Below, piece after piece: positions 17,763 through 25,404 of a stretch of DNA of 64,000 nt. Source of the DNA: Bacillus mycoides (GTDB lineage: Bacteria; Bacillota; Bacilli; Bacillales; Bacillaceae_G); assembly GCF_001757995.1 (NCBI RefSeq), contig NZ_LXLV01000032.1:1-64000 (forward strand), written 5' to 3'. Positions within the stretch are counted from its first letter, which is position 1. Each line of letters opens with the position of its first letter. The position numbers were made by a program, and so were the translations under genes. The notes beneath the pieces are model-generated. The model was not told where the DNA came from. It saw only the letters and a list, made by a program, of their open reading frames with translations, and searched no databases.

Positions 17763-18925
17763 TTTCGTTTCCATGCATTCCTCAAATGAGACCATGCGCT
17801 TCTAATAAATGGCATCGGATCGTCCCACGCAAAAAGAGCGAACTCTTTTTTTCCTCGCAAGCCTTCATAAAAATCTTGCCATGTCATTTCAGCTCTTTTT
17901 TTCTTGTCACGGAACGTTAAATAATACCGCACAAGATAAATCCATTTGATACCGTCTCTTTGTTTAAGTCTTGGCGCTGGGTTTTGCTTGGTTAAATATA
18001 AATAATACATATAAACAAAATCGATGCCTGCAGATTCTGTTAAGCTATGGGTTAACCAAAAACGGGGGTTGATTTCAATAAACTTATAAACATTATCTCG
18101 CGGGTCCTTTTTAAACTCTGCCATGCCAATACCTTTAAGTTGTATTTTTTTAAAAAGAGGTAAACATACATCCACTAGTTCTGGAATCTGTTTACTAACA
18201 ATATGAGCTCCTGTTCCAAAGTCAGCTGGAAATTGATGGTTCTTTTGCAAAGAAAATAATGCTAATAGCTCCATATTGTCGTCATAAAAAGTAGCCACTT
18301 TATAAAAATGCTGATTGTCTCCAGGAATGATTTCCTGAGCGATGAGCTTTCCATGCTGTCGGTACAATTCATACTCATTTCTTAGTTGATCTGGATTTTT
18401 TATAAATATAGCCTTTTTATTTATTTTTTTTCGAAACTTATGGCCCAAAGTCGGCTTTAATATACATGGAAAACCGAGGTTCAAAATTGCTTCTTCTAAC
18501 TGTCCTTTATGTTCAATCACATATGTTTTCGGGCATGGAATATTATGCTTCACAGCCAGTTCATACATTTTATGTTTATCTAGTATTGTTTCAATTAATG
18601 AATGCTCAGGAAACAAAAATAAATAGTAGTTAGACAGCTCCGCTCGATATTTTGAAATAAATACCACATAATCATCCGCACCTGTATACAAAACTGGTTT
18701 CAATTTTAATTCTTTAGCCAAGTGGATTAAAAAAGTTAATAATTCCTTTTCTTCCGATAAAGGACTTGGACATACTCCGCATGAAGCAAGGCGTGATCTC
18801 CCTATCTTATAAGGCCCCTCTACATCAAACGCATAAACTTTAATTCCTTTTCTCGCTAAACTTCTAATAATTCCAACTCCATTGGCACTTAAGTCCAGTA
18901 CAACTGCACTGTGTTCATGATACAT
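17759..18925 (-). CDS. ATP-grasp ligase
   Basis: The 388-residue protein starts MYHEHSAVVLDLSANGVGII at 18925, after GAGGAAGGA. An N-terminal Rossmann-like part (VLDLSANGVGIIRSLARKGI) is followed by an ATP-grasp domain: FPCILKPTLGHKFRKKINK (ATP-binding Lys), LIAQEIIPGDNQHFYKVATF, GIGMAEFKKDPRDNVYKFIE and INPRFWLTHSLTESAGID. FIEINPRFW gives the metal ligands Glu and Asn. Such enzymes join a carboxylate, through acyl phosphate, to an amine or thiol. Members near glycosyltransferases add amino acids or polyamines to sugars. It is in an operon with a deacetylase that could expose the amine. Confidence 0.8.
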   Translation of the reverse strand: MYHEHSAVVLDLSANGVGIIRSLARKGIKVYAFDVEGPYKIGRSRLASCGVCPSPLSEEKELLTFLIHLAKELKLKPVLYTGADDYVVFISKYRAELSNYYLFLFPEHSLIETILDKHKMYELAVKHNIPCPKTYVIEHKGQLEEAILNLGFPCILKPTLGHKFRKKINKKAIFIKNPDQLRNEYELYRQHGKLIAQEIIPGDNQHFYKVATFYDDNMELLALFSLQKNHQFPADFGTGAHIVSKQIPELVDVCLPLFKKIQLKGIGMAEFKKDPRDNVYKFIEINPRFWLTHSLTESAGIDFVYMYYLYLTKQNPAPRLKQRDGIKWIYLVRYYLTFRDKKKRAEMTWQDFYEGLRGKKEFALFAWDDPMPFIRSAWSHLRNAWKRK

Positions 18926-18940
18926 AGAATCCTTCCTCAC

Positions 18941-20245
18941 TTAAATATCTTTGTAGATTTTTTCGATATGAGCTACCATTGTCTCTCTAGTTAAATATTT
19001 TTTAGCGAAGTTTCTTGCATTTTCACCTAACTGCTCCCGATATTGCTGGTTTTCAATAACAAGCTTTAATGCGTGTTTTAGTTTATTTACATCTCCTACA
19101 TCTACTAGAATACCTGTTTCCTCGTGATGCACTAATTCAGGTATTCCTCCCGATGTTGTCGAAATGACACAAGCTCCACTATGCATGGCCTCAATAATAG
19201 AAATAGGCAGACTATCATTTAGAGTTGGAAGTACAAAAATATCGGTTTTACTTAAAATGTTTGGTACATCATCTCTTTCCCCTAAAAACTCCACCATGGA
19301 AAGATTCAAAGAAGCAACTTGCTTTTCTAACGCATCTCTCATCTCGCCATCTCCGGCAATAAGCACCTTAATGTTTTCAGTATATTTCCTTTCCATCTGT
19401 GAAAGTGCATCAAATAATAATTTATGACCTTTTCTTGGTCCTAATCTTGCTACACATGTAATAACGATTTTTTTCTGTGCCAATGTATTTTTTACATCAT
19501 ACTTCTCAGGATAATCAATACCCGTAAGCACAGTTGTCATTTTCTCTTGCTTTGCCCCCAGTTGCATTAACGGTTGACGAAATGAATCACTGAGAATAAT
19601 AAGATGATCGGCACATTCAATAGCTTTACTTTCTATTGTTTTATAATAGGCTTCTTCTAGTGAATCTTTTTCAAATATACCAAATTTCACCCGGTTAAAA
19701 GTAAACATCCCATGGGGTGTAAATAGCAAAGGTTTCCTATAAAGTCGATTGATTCTTCCCAATATATTGGCTGTAAACAAATCTTGCGCATGAAAAACAT
19801 CATATTTTTTTAATTTGATATTTTTAAGCAGCATCATTTCGTAGATATACATATGTCTGCAATTTCTCACAATCGTGGTATTATAGCTTCCATAACGTGC
19901 ATAAAAGAAATTTCTCAATTCTGGAACAACCTTTTTACGCATGTTTTTTACTTCGCTCGTAAGAAATTGATTAGGAGATATAATATCGACTTTATGGCCC
20001 AATTTTTTTAAACCTTCACTAAGTGCTGTAATATAATTAGATAACCCCCCCGTATGAGGATAATCCCAAAACGTAGCAATTAATATAGAAAGTCTTCTTT
20101 TCTTTGAAGTCACCTTTGGCTTTGCACTTACATATCGTTCTCTCGTTTCATTTTTGTTTTTGGATGATGAAGGTGAATGCATTCCAAAATATTTATCTAT
20201 CGCTTCGATTAAATAGGAATACGGAAACATACTCTCCTTTCTCAT
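18941..20245 (-). CDS. GT4-family glycosyltransferase
   Basis: The 434-residue protein starts MRKESMFPYSYLIEAIDKYF at 20245. The ATG overlaps the upstream TGA (ATGA) and AAGGAGG lies eight bases before. An N-terminal acceptor domain begins at residue 50 (LSILIATFWDYPHTGGLSNY). The donor domain has VARLGPRKGHKLLFDAL, VEFLGERDDVPNILSKTDIF and the EX7E box PISIIEAMHSGACVISTTSG. These are GT-B, GT4 features as in BshA, MshA and CotSA. The first 50 residues are an unusual extension. The sugar donor is not readable. It contains a C7 tract near 20045. Confidence 0.85.
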   Translation of the reverse strand: MRKESMFPYSYLIEAIDKYFGMHSPSSSKNKNETRERYVSAKPKVTSKKRRLSILIATFWDYPHTGGLSNYITALSEGLKKLGHKVDIISPNQFLTSEVKNMRKKVVPELRNFFYARYGSYNTTIVRNCRHMYIYEMMLLKNIKLKKYDVFHAQDLFTANILGRINRLYRKPLLFTPHGMFTFNRVKFGIFEKDSLEEAYYKTIESKAIECADHLIILSDSFRQPLMQLGAKQEKMTTVLTGIDYPEKYDVKNTLAQKKIVITCVARLGPRKGHKLLFDALSQMERKYTENIKVLIAGDGEMRDALEKQVASLNLSMVEFLGERDDVPNILSKTDIFVLPTLNDSLPISIIEAMHSGACVISTTSGGIPELVHHEETGILVDVGDVNKLKHALKLVIENQQYREQLGENARNFAKKYLTRETMVAHIEKIYKDI

Positions 20246-20898
20246 TGCCAAATCCTCCTTATCACTTCGAACGCTTCAGCGTATGGTACGCCAATCGTCA
20301 TGCCCCTAACCCTTCCTAAATGCTGAACGCCTTCATACGAACGAGGATGAGGAAAATCTCTCATTTCTACATCATAATGTTTGAGCGCCGCAATCTTTGA
20401 ATCCATTTGATCTGTAATATTAACAAAATAATTAGGTTTGAAAACTTTATCATTTGTATAGACATTCCACTCACTAGAGGAAACCGTTTCAAACGTAATT
20501 AATTCTATCGGTTTTCGTTTAGGTAGAGGTCGCGTTGCGGTCAAAACCGCTTGAAAGGTAATTAGATGATCAATGTTGACATCTCCATAATGGTGGGTGA
20601 AAATTTTACTTGGTTTATAGTTCTGTATTAATTTTTCTAATTCTTTCGTTAATTGATGCAACGGAATTAATTCCAATTCTAAATTAGCATGATTGAGGAA
20701 TATCACTTCTTCAATACCAATTTCGTTATTTGCTTGCCTGCTTAGTTGATGTATCCGATCCGCTTCCTCCTTTCTTCCTGAAGCAATAATTATTGAAATA
20801 ACTCGATGGCCATTTTCCACTAATCTTTTTAAAGTCCCTCCAGATCCTAATAACTCATCATCGGGGTGAGCACCAATAACTAAAACACACTCTCTCAT
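20242..20898 (-). CDS. PIG-L/LmbE-family N-deacetylase
   Basis: The 218-residue protein starts MRECVLVIGAHPDDELLGSG after GGGAGGG. AHPDDE supplies zinc ligands and the catalytic Asp, with the second ligand set at FTHHYGDVNIDH. Family members (BshB, MshB, PIG-L) deacetylate N-acetylglucosamine glycosides. First gene of an operon with ATGA overlaps to the GT4 gene and, later, between the ligase and kinase. A sigma-E-like -10 (CATACATTA, minus strand at 20924-20932) lies upstream without a clear -35. This deacetylase should act after the GT4 has made the glycoside. Confidence 0.85.
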   Translation of the reverse strand: MRECVLVIGAHPDDELLGSGGTLKRLVENGHRVISIIIASGRKEEADRIHQLSRQANNEIGIEEVIFLNHANLELELIPLHQLTKELEKLIQNYKPSKIFTHHYGDVNIDHLITFQAVLTATRPLPKRKPIELITFETVSSSEWNVYTNDKVFKPNYFVNITDQMDSKIAALKHYDVEMRDFPHPRSYEGVQHLGRVRGMTIGVPYAEAFEVIRRIWQ

Positions 20899-20994
20899 AA
20901 CTCTTATCCCTCCCTATACGAACTAATGTATGAATGGTGCGACAAAAAGAAACTGGCATTAGCGGATATACCGCTTCATTGTTTGCCATCTTTT

Positions 20995-21045
20995 CATACC
21001 CTTGCCAGTCTATCTCCGCCCTAACTTCTTTACTCCCCCAACACT
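20995..21045 (+). repeat. Dispersed B. cereus-group repeat, truncated copy
   Basis: GCCAGTCTATCTCCGCCCTA and ACTTCTTTACTCCC match the left half of the repeat at 41643-41742. Its right half is missing just before the IS231-like end at 21070, so the IS may have removed or moved it. Confidence 0.55.
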
Positions 21046-21069
21046 TTTATGATATAAGGGGTACTACCC

Positions 21070-21580
21070 CATGCCCATCAAGCTAACCGAGTAAATTACT
21101 AGATATGAAACGATCCTTGTTTTAACACTAGTAATTGATAGAAAAGTAGGCATGCTAAAGAAGCCTATTAAAACGTGATTTTTTCGCTAGGCAGCTTGTC
21201 TATGCTTCACCGTCGTTTTGGACACAATCCCTAGAATATCAAAGACGGTCATCTTCTTATACCGATGACATTTACGACCATTCTTTTTGAGCAGCAGATA
21301 AAGACGATGCAGAATTTTTAAAAGTTCTTCTGTGCCAGCGGCTATCGCTTGAAACAGTAAAGGAAAGTAATCTTTAATCATATAAATCGCTTTGTATTCA
21401 CTCAGTTCCTGCTTTTTCTTTTCAAGCAGAAACTGTCGCATTTGAAACATCGTAGAAGAACAGAGGAAAATGCCGATGAGTTGTCCATATAAATGCCACT
21501 CTAGGCGTTCTCTTTTAATATTTTTACATTCATCAATTTCAAAAAATGACTTCCACGTTTTAAACAAAATTTCAATCTTC
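21070..21580 (-). mobile_element. IS231-like (IS4 family) remnant, 3' end
   Basis: CATGCCCATCAAGCTAACC at 21070-21088 closely resembles the IS231 terminal inverted repeat (CATGCCCATCAACTTAAG). Next to it lies the 3' end of an IS4-type transposase. The 5' half and the other inverted repeat are missing, so it cannot move by itself and direct repeats cannot be checked. Confidence 0.65.
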
Positions 21581-21585
21581 TATTC
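21187..21585 (-). pseudogene. IS4/IS231 transposase C-terminal fragment
   Basis: It reads [40 protein letters not shown] and ends [16 protein letters not shown] follows the catalytic Glu region of IS4 transposases ([11 protein letters not shown]). Everything before it is absent: a TAG interrupts the frame at about 21583. Confidence 0.75.
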
Positions 21586-21726
21586 TTATTTTTCTACTTT
21601 ACTTATGTAATGGTTTAGACTAATGAATAGTTTTTATTTAGAAAAAGCAAATGTACCTACTGTTAAAATAAAGAGGAGAAAACTTAATAAACCGTAGCGT
21701 TCATGTAATCTCTAGGAGTGTAAACC

Positions 21727-22083
21727 ATGAAGTTTTTCAAAAAAATAATCATTTTTCTTAATAAACTAAAGAACAAATGGAAAGAAGATGATTATGAAGG
21801 CATATCTGATTATGAGAGGGAACTTATAGAAAAAATTCCAACCCAAAATCCATATGGACTAATAGGGATGGTTATGGGTGGAGTTTCATTTATATTCGGT
21901 TACGCATTTGTAATCATCCCCATATTCACAATTATTTTTTGTATAGTAACTTTCTTTACTTTTGACAAGGAAAAAGAAGATAATCCTATGACTTTCGTTG
22001 TGGGTATTATGTTGTCACTGTTGAGTATATGTATGTATGTATATTCAGGGAGACTCTCACCAAATAGAACCATAAATAGCTGA
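21727..22083 (+). CDS. Small membrane protein, unknown
   Basis: The 118-residue protein starts MKFFKKIIIFLNKLKNKWKE after TAGGAG. A basic N-terminal helix and an acidic stretch (EDDYEGISDYEREL) precede two or three membrane segments (GLIGMVMGGVSFIFGYAFVI, IPIFTIIFCIVTFFTF, TFVVGIMLSLLSICMYVY). No family was recognised. It stands alone between the IS remnant and a small hydrophilic gene. It has no enzymatic motif. Confidence 0.65.
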   Translation: MKFFKKIIIFLNKLKNKWKEDDYEGISDYERELIEKIPTQNPYGLIGMVMGGVSFIFGYAFVIIPIFTIIFCIVTFFTFDKEKEDNPMTFVVGIMLSLLSICMYVYSGRLSPNRTINS

Positions 22084-22343
22084 TAACAATGAATATATTA
22101 ATGTGTCCCTTCAGAAGTACCGGAGGGGCTTTTCAGTTTATATGTGCCAATCTATTGAAAATGTTATCAAAAATGTAAGCGAAAAGTTATAAAATCCGAC
22201 TAATGGCTATTCCTAAAATAAGAAACCACTTATACAATTTAAATCCCTTTCACTTTACGTAAAATTCGCTCAACTACTCGGGATATACCAAATGAATTTT
22301 GTAAATAATAAGATTGTTAAACAAGAAATTGAGGAGGACTTGT

Positions 22344-22502
22344 ATGCTGAATCATAACAAAGCTAAAGAAAATTCGGGTTCTATTTTGAAACCTGATTTT
22401 GTTGGAACTGATGCAAACAAAGTAAAACAAGAAATTCAAAAAGATGTAAGTGAAGGACAAGGGGCAATGACTTCCCGAGAGGCAGGAGCAATGCGAGATT
22501 AA
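22344..22502 (+). CDS. Small hydrophilic 52-residue protein, possibly SASP-like
   Basis: The ATG at 22344 follows GAGGAGG at ideal spacing. The product starts MLNHNKAKENSGSILKPDF and continues GTDANKVKQEIQKDVSEGQG to EAGAMRD. It is charged, without hydrophobic core or Cys. The T-D-A-N-K-V-K-Q stretch faintly recalls gamma-type small acid-soluble spore proteins, but this is weak. A strong terminator follows at 22572-22604. Confidence 0.6.
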   Translation: MLNHNKAKENSGSILKPDFVGTDANKVKQEIQKDVSEGQGAMTSREAGAMRD

Positions 22503-22571
22503 GAAAACACCTTGAGTGGTTCTTTTATTCTTCTGCTTCAAAATTTCAATTTGTAATTAAGTTTAAGACAA

Positions 22572-22604
22572 AAAGGAATTGAGTGGTTCAGACTCAATTC
22601 CTTT
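22572..22604. terminator. Terminator after the small hydrophilic gene
   Basis: AAAGGAATTGAGT (22572-22584) and ACTCAATTCCTTT (22592-22604) are perfect 13-bp arms. Confidence 0.75.
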
Positions 22605-22905
22605 AGTAAAGCCTTTTGTAAACGAATACATTTGTAAGAGAATCCGGCTTTGTGTAGGGTTCTTTTACTTTGCTTGCAACATGAAATATAGAACCTTATA
22701 TGCCATTTTCCTTGTTTTGGGAGTATTTGCCTTTATTAGCTTGATGACGATAGGGGTACTGCCCGCAAAAAGAGAGAGAAAATAAGCTTGTATTAAGATT
22801 TACATGTATATTTATTCATTTTTATAATGAATTTTAGAAGGGAATAATTAAGAAGCCAAATGAAAGTTTCAATATAAAAACGTTATACACAGGATAATCT
22901 GTTTT

Positions 22906-23457
22906 TTATCGATGTTCCGCCCATCTATTATAAACAGAAGAACGTATATTTTTCACATAGTTCAGAAAATCTTGTGATAGTCCAAATTTCTTAAACCCTT
23001 TTAACAACTTCGTAGGAACCTCACTATTTGAAGTAAAAGCTCTTTTATGGTCAATGACTTTTAACTGGCCTTCTTCATTTATTAACACATGTCTTACTTC
23101 CGTGTCCCACCTAGTAAATCCAATCTTTTTTAATTCATCCAACATTATTAATATCCTTTCAGTTAGTTCTTCTGTAATTTGTTTTTCTTTTTTCAAGTGA
23201 CGTGCAAGTGAAATTCCTTGTATATACTCCATGATAATATAATTTTCTCCATATCCATAAAGTCTTGGAATAATAGGTGATGATTGCCCAATTACTAGAG
23301 CTCTCAACTCTTTTTTTTGAGTTTCTTCCAGGAAAAATATTTTTACGCATTTATCATGGCTTAATTGGTATACTTCTCCATCTTTTCCGTCTCCAATGAG
23401 CTTATATTCCACTAAATCTCTTCTACTTATTTTTCTTTTATTAAAGTATTTGTTCAT
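22906..23457 (-). CDS. Minimal protein-kinase-fold protein
   Basis: The 183-residue protein starts MNKYFNKRKISRRDLVEYKL. A glycine-rich loop (LIGDGKDGEVYQL), the Lys of the ATP site (KCVKIFF) and the hinge YIIMEYIQGISLARHL are clear. A reduced catalytic loop reads RWDTEVRHVLINEEGQLKVI, with the metal-binding Asp in IDHKRAF where DFG would be. It is much shorter than Hanks kinases and closer to Bud32/RIO-like or YrzF-type proteins. Catalysis is possible but the HRD motif is absent (WDTEVRHVL). It is monocistronic and its partners are unknown. Confidence 0.65.
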   Translation of the reverse strand: MNKYFNKRKISRRDLVEYKLIGDGKDGEVYQLSHDKCVKIFFLEETQKKELRALVIGQSSPIIPRLYGYGENYIIMEYIQGISLARHLKKEKQITEELTERILIMLDELKKIGFTRWDTEVRHVLINEEGQLKVIDHKRAFTSNSEVPTKLLKGFKKFGLSQDFLNYVKNIRSSVYNRWAEHR

Positions 23458-23915
23458 TTTATAGCTCCTTCATAAGTTTTTCTTGATTTTGCAGTAGTCT
23501 CATCTCACATTCTATGATTCATCACTTACATATGTAACCTAGACCAGTATGTATTTTTATTTGAATAACTATTTTTGTAATGTTTTTTGTATCGAGATTT
23601 TTAAAAACAATTTCATATCAAGATGTTACTTTCTCTTTAAAGATAATATTTTGCTTTTGATTTCAGACCACTAGGATTTCTTTTATATTTTTTAAATTTT
23701 ATCTGAACCCCTTCGCTAATCTCATGTTTCGAAAAACTATAATTATTACCTTTCTGTATAATGTGAACTCGTCACTTTCACTATGATTAGGTATAGGGTG
23801 TGATCTCAATTGATATTCATTTTCGTATTTTAATATAATGAATTAGAGATTTTTAATAAAATGCTCATTCATTGGAAACGTACATATAATAATCATAGTC
23901 ACCTCAGTATTAGTT

Positions 23916-23962
23916 GTTGAGTACCTTTTAAAGTACTCTTTATTTTTTCAAAGGTACTCAAC
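23916..23962 (+). promoter_or_regulatory. Two mutually exclusive hairpins (attenuator-like)
   Basis: GTTGAGTACCTTT (23916-23928) can pair with AAAGGTACTCAAC (23950-23962). Alternatively GAGTAC (23919-23924) pairs with GTACTC (23933-23938), followed by TTTATTTTTT, a terminator. The two cannot form at once. Confidence 0.4.
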
Positions 23963-24017
23963 ATTTTCATAAAACAAACATATATTTACAGAGACAAGGC
24001 ATAGGTTTTATATAGAC

Positions 24018-24044
24018 ATGTACAATTTTTGTACATTTTTTTTC
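24018..24044 (+). terminator. Terminator-like hairpin in gap
   Basis: ATGTACAA (24018-24025) and TTGTACAT (24029-24036), then a T run. Confidence 0.5.
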
Positions 24045-24314
24045 ATTTCAATATTAAATAAGGATTTTGTTGGTCAGCCTCTCCATTACCAATATTTACA
24101 TGAATACATCCTTATAGTTTTTTGATATTTTACAAATAAATCCTTAGTATAGCTGTTGTACCAACTCCCTAAATCTATAAAGTTAGAGAGTATGATATTT
24201 GCTTCATAATTATTTTTTCTTCTTACCCTTCATATGAAAGTACATATATTAACATGAGCTGAATACATGTGTTCCTTCTATTTATTAATAAATAACGATT
24301 TTATTGATTTCCTT

Positions 24315-24343
24315 GAACTTTTAAACGCGACAAGCATATAATG
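24315..24343 (+). promoter_or_regulatory. Sigma-K-like promoter variant
   Basis: GAAC, 16 bases, then CATATAATG. It shares TTTAAACNNGACAAGCATAT with 3890-3918. The -10 deviates from CATANNNTA at its last two bases, so it is weaker evidence than the other two sites. Confidence 0.35.
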
Positions 24344-24349
24344 TTCTAT

Positions 24350-24408
24350 CACGCTTATAGATTTCCTTTTTCAAGAGTACATATTAAATATGTACTCTTT
24401 TTCTTTTG
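24350..24408 (+). ncRNA. Putative short transcript, relative of 3925-3996
   Basis: It runs from the promoter variant to a hairpin AAGAGTACATAT (24373-24384)/ATATGTACTCTT (24388-24399) with T run. It shares CTTATAGATT- and AAGAGTAC-type elements with the segment at 3940-3970. No ORF is present. Confidence 0.3.
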
Positions 24409-24572
24409 TTATTGGGACAAAGCTATTCCATGCATTTATTAGCTAAAAAATCCTTCTTTGAATGATTAACTGTAAAATTTCCCATTCACATAACCCTAAA
24501 ATTGGAAATCGTACTATGATAACAAAAGAGGAATTCTATGTTTTGAAGTACATTTACAAGGAGGAATATTAC

Positions 24573-24773
24573 ATGACTGTAATCACTAAACTTAAACAAA
24601 CTATTGCTGGATTAAAGAGTGCTCAAGCATGCCTAGAAGGATTTGTTCTTGATACTGATAACAAGCAAGCAAAACAATTATATATAGGTGCAGCACAACA
24701 AACTCAAGAAATTATTGAATCTTTAAATCCTCGACTTCAGCAAATTGAACAGGAAGAGCCTCAGTATAAGTAA
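24573..24773 (+). CDS. DUF1657 family small protein
   Basis: The 66-residue protein starts MTVITKLKQTIAGLKSAQAC after AAGGAGG. The helical pattern LKSAQACLEGF, KQAKQLYIGAAQQTQEIIES and the Gln-rich end match DUF1657, a family whose genes usually sit beside spoVA-type genes in Bacillus, implying a spore-envelope role. Here it stands alone. The start at 24573 is clear. Any longer reading from 24462 lacks a ribosome site. Confidence 0.75.
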   Translation: MTVITKLKQTIAGLKSAQACLEGFVLDTDNKQAKQLYIGAAQQTQEIIESLNPRLQQIEQEEPQYK

Positions 24774-24918
24774 AAACATAATACCTTTCACATAAAATAT
24801 CGTTCACATGGAAGAGTGCTGAGATTAGATAACAATTATCAAAATGATGATTATAATTAATAGGCCTCACCACATCACTATTAAGATAAGAGAAATAAGT
24901 GTCCCAAAACGAAAAAAT

Positions 24919-24967
24919 GCTTAAGTTGATAGATGTGGTGTACAAACACATCGCTATCAACTTAAGC
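24919..24967. repeat. Long hairpin with IS231-like arm sequence
   Basis: GCTTAAGTTGATAG (24919-24932) and CTATCAACTTAAGC (24954-24967) are perfect 14-bp arms, continued by ATGTG/CACAT with a two-base bulge. CTTAAGTTGAT is the inner part of the IS231 inverted repeat, so this may be two IS ends meeting or a minimal mobile cassette. There is no T run. Confidence 0.5.
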
Positions 24968-25077
24968 TCATACAATGTCAATTATAGTAGAGATTGTTTC
25001 TTTTTTTAAAGGCTATGTGTAGAGAAATTAAAGATTTGTATGTGAAATAAAACATTACATATAAACTCGTATAAATT

Positions 25078-25347
25078 TTAGTGTACCTTTTTGGATATTG
25101 GAAAATATTTTGTAAAATATGCCCCAACTAGCAATAATACGATTGAAAATAGCCAAGTAATAATACCGCCAAAATGAAGCCAATATGCAAACAAATTTAA
25201 GGTTGCAATTAAAAAACAACAAATAGAAGTTAATGAACTTTTCAATCCTTTTATCCCTGCTCTTTTTCTCTTTTTATAAGTAACATAAATTGAGATAACC
25301 AGAGCAAGAATAATAACAATTGGTAATATAACTTCAAACAATGACAT
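25078..25347 (-). CDS. Small membrane protein, unknown
   Basis: The 89-residue protein starts MSLFEVILPIVIILALVISI. It has three membrane segments separated by a basic loop (YKKRKRAGIKGLKS) and ends TKYFPISKKVH. GGAGGGG abuts the ATG, and a TTG two codons later would have better spacing. No family recognised. It lies just downstream of the C45 peptidase on the other side of a hairpin and may be independent. Confidence 0.55.
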   Translation of the reverse strand: MSLFEVILPIVIILALVISIYVTYKKRKRAGIKGLKSSLTSICCFLIATLNLFAYWLHFGGIITWLFSIVLLLVGAYFTKYFPISKKVH

Positions 25348-25404
25348 CCCCTCCAATATATTTCCACTCCACTTTATGTTACCATCTTATTCCTACGTAC
25401 CTTT

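Larger units (their letters stand above)
23458..24572. other. 1.1-kb gap with structured elements
   Basis: No convincing gene. It contains a double-hairpin element (23916-23962), a terminator-like ATGTACAA/TTGTACAT with T8 (24018-24044), a sigma-K-like promoter variant (24315-24343) and a short putative transcript (24350-24408). An ORF reading at 24462 merely extends the DUF1657 gene upstream of its ribosome site. Confidence 0.5.

Noticed and set aside
16686-20898. The core bacillithiol operon itself
   Set aside because: Bacillithiol genes bshA/bshB lie in a different conserved setting and bshC is not an ATP-grasp; the GT4 here also has a 50-residue extension.
22579-22785. 68-codon plus ORF with a membrane-like end (MKYRTLYAIFLVLGVF)
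   Set aside because: It begins in a terminator hairpin and the inner ATG has no ribosome site; a tiny membrane peptide cannot be excluded.
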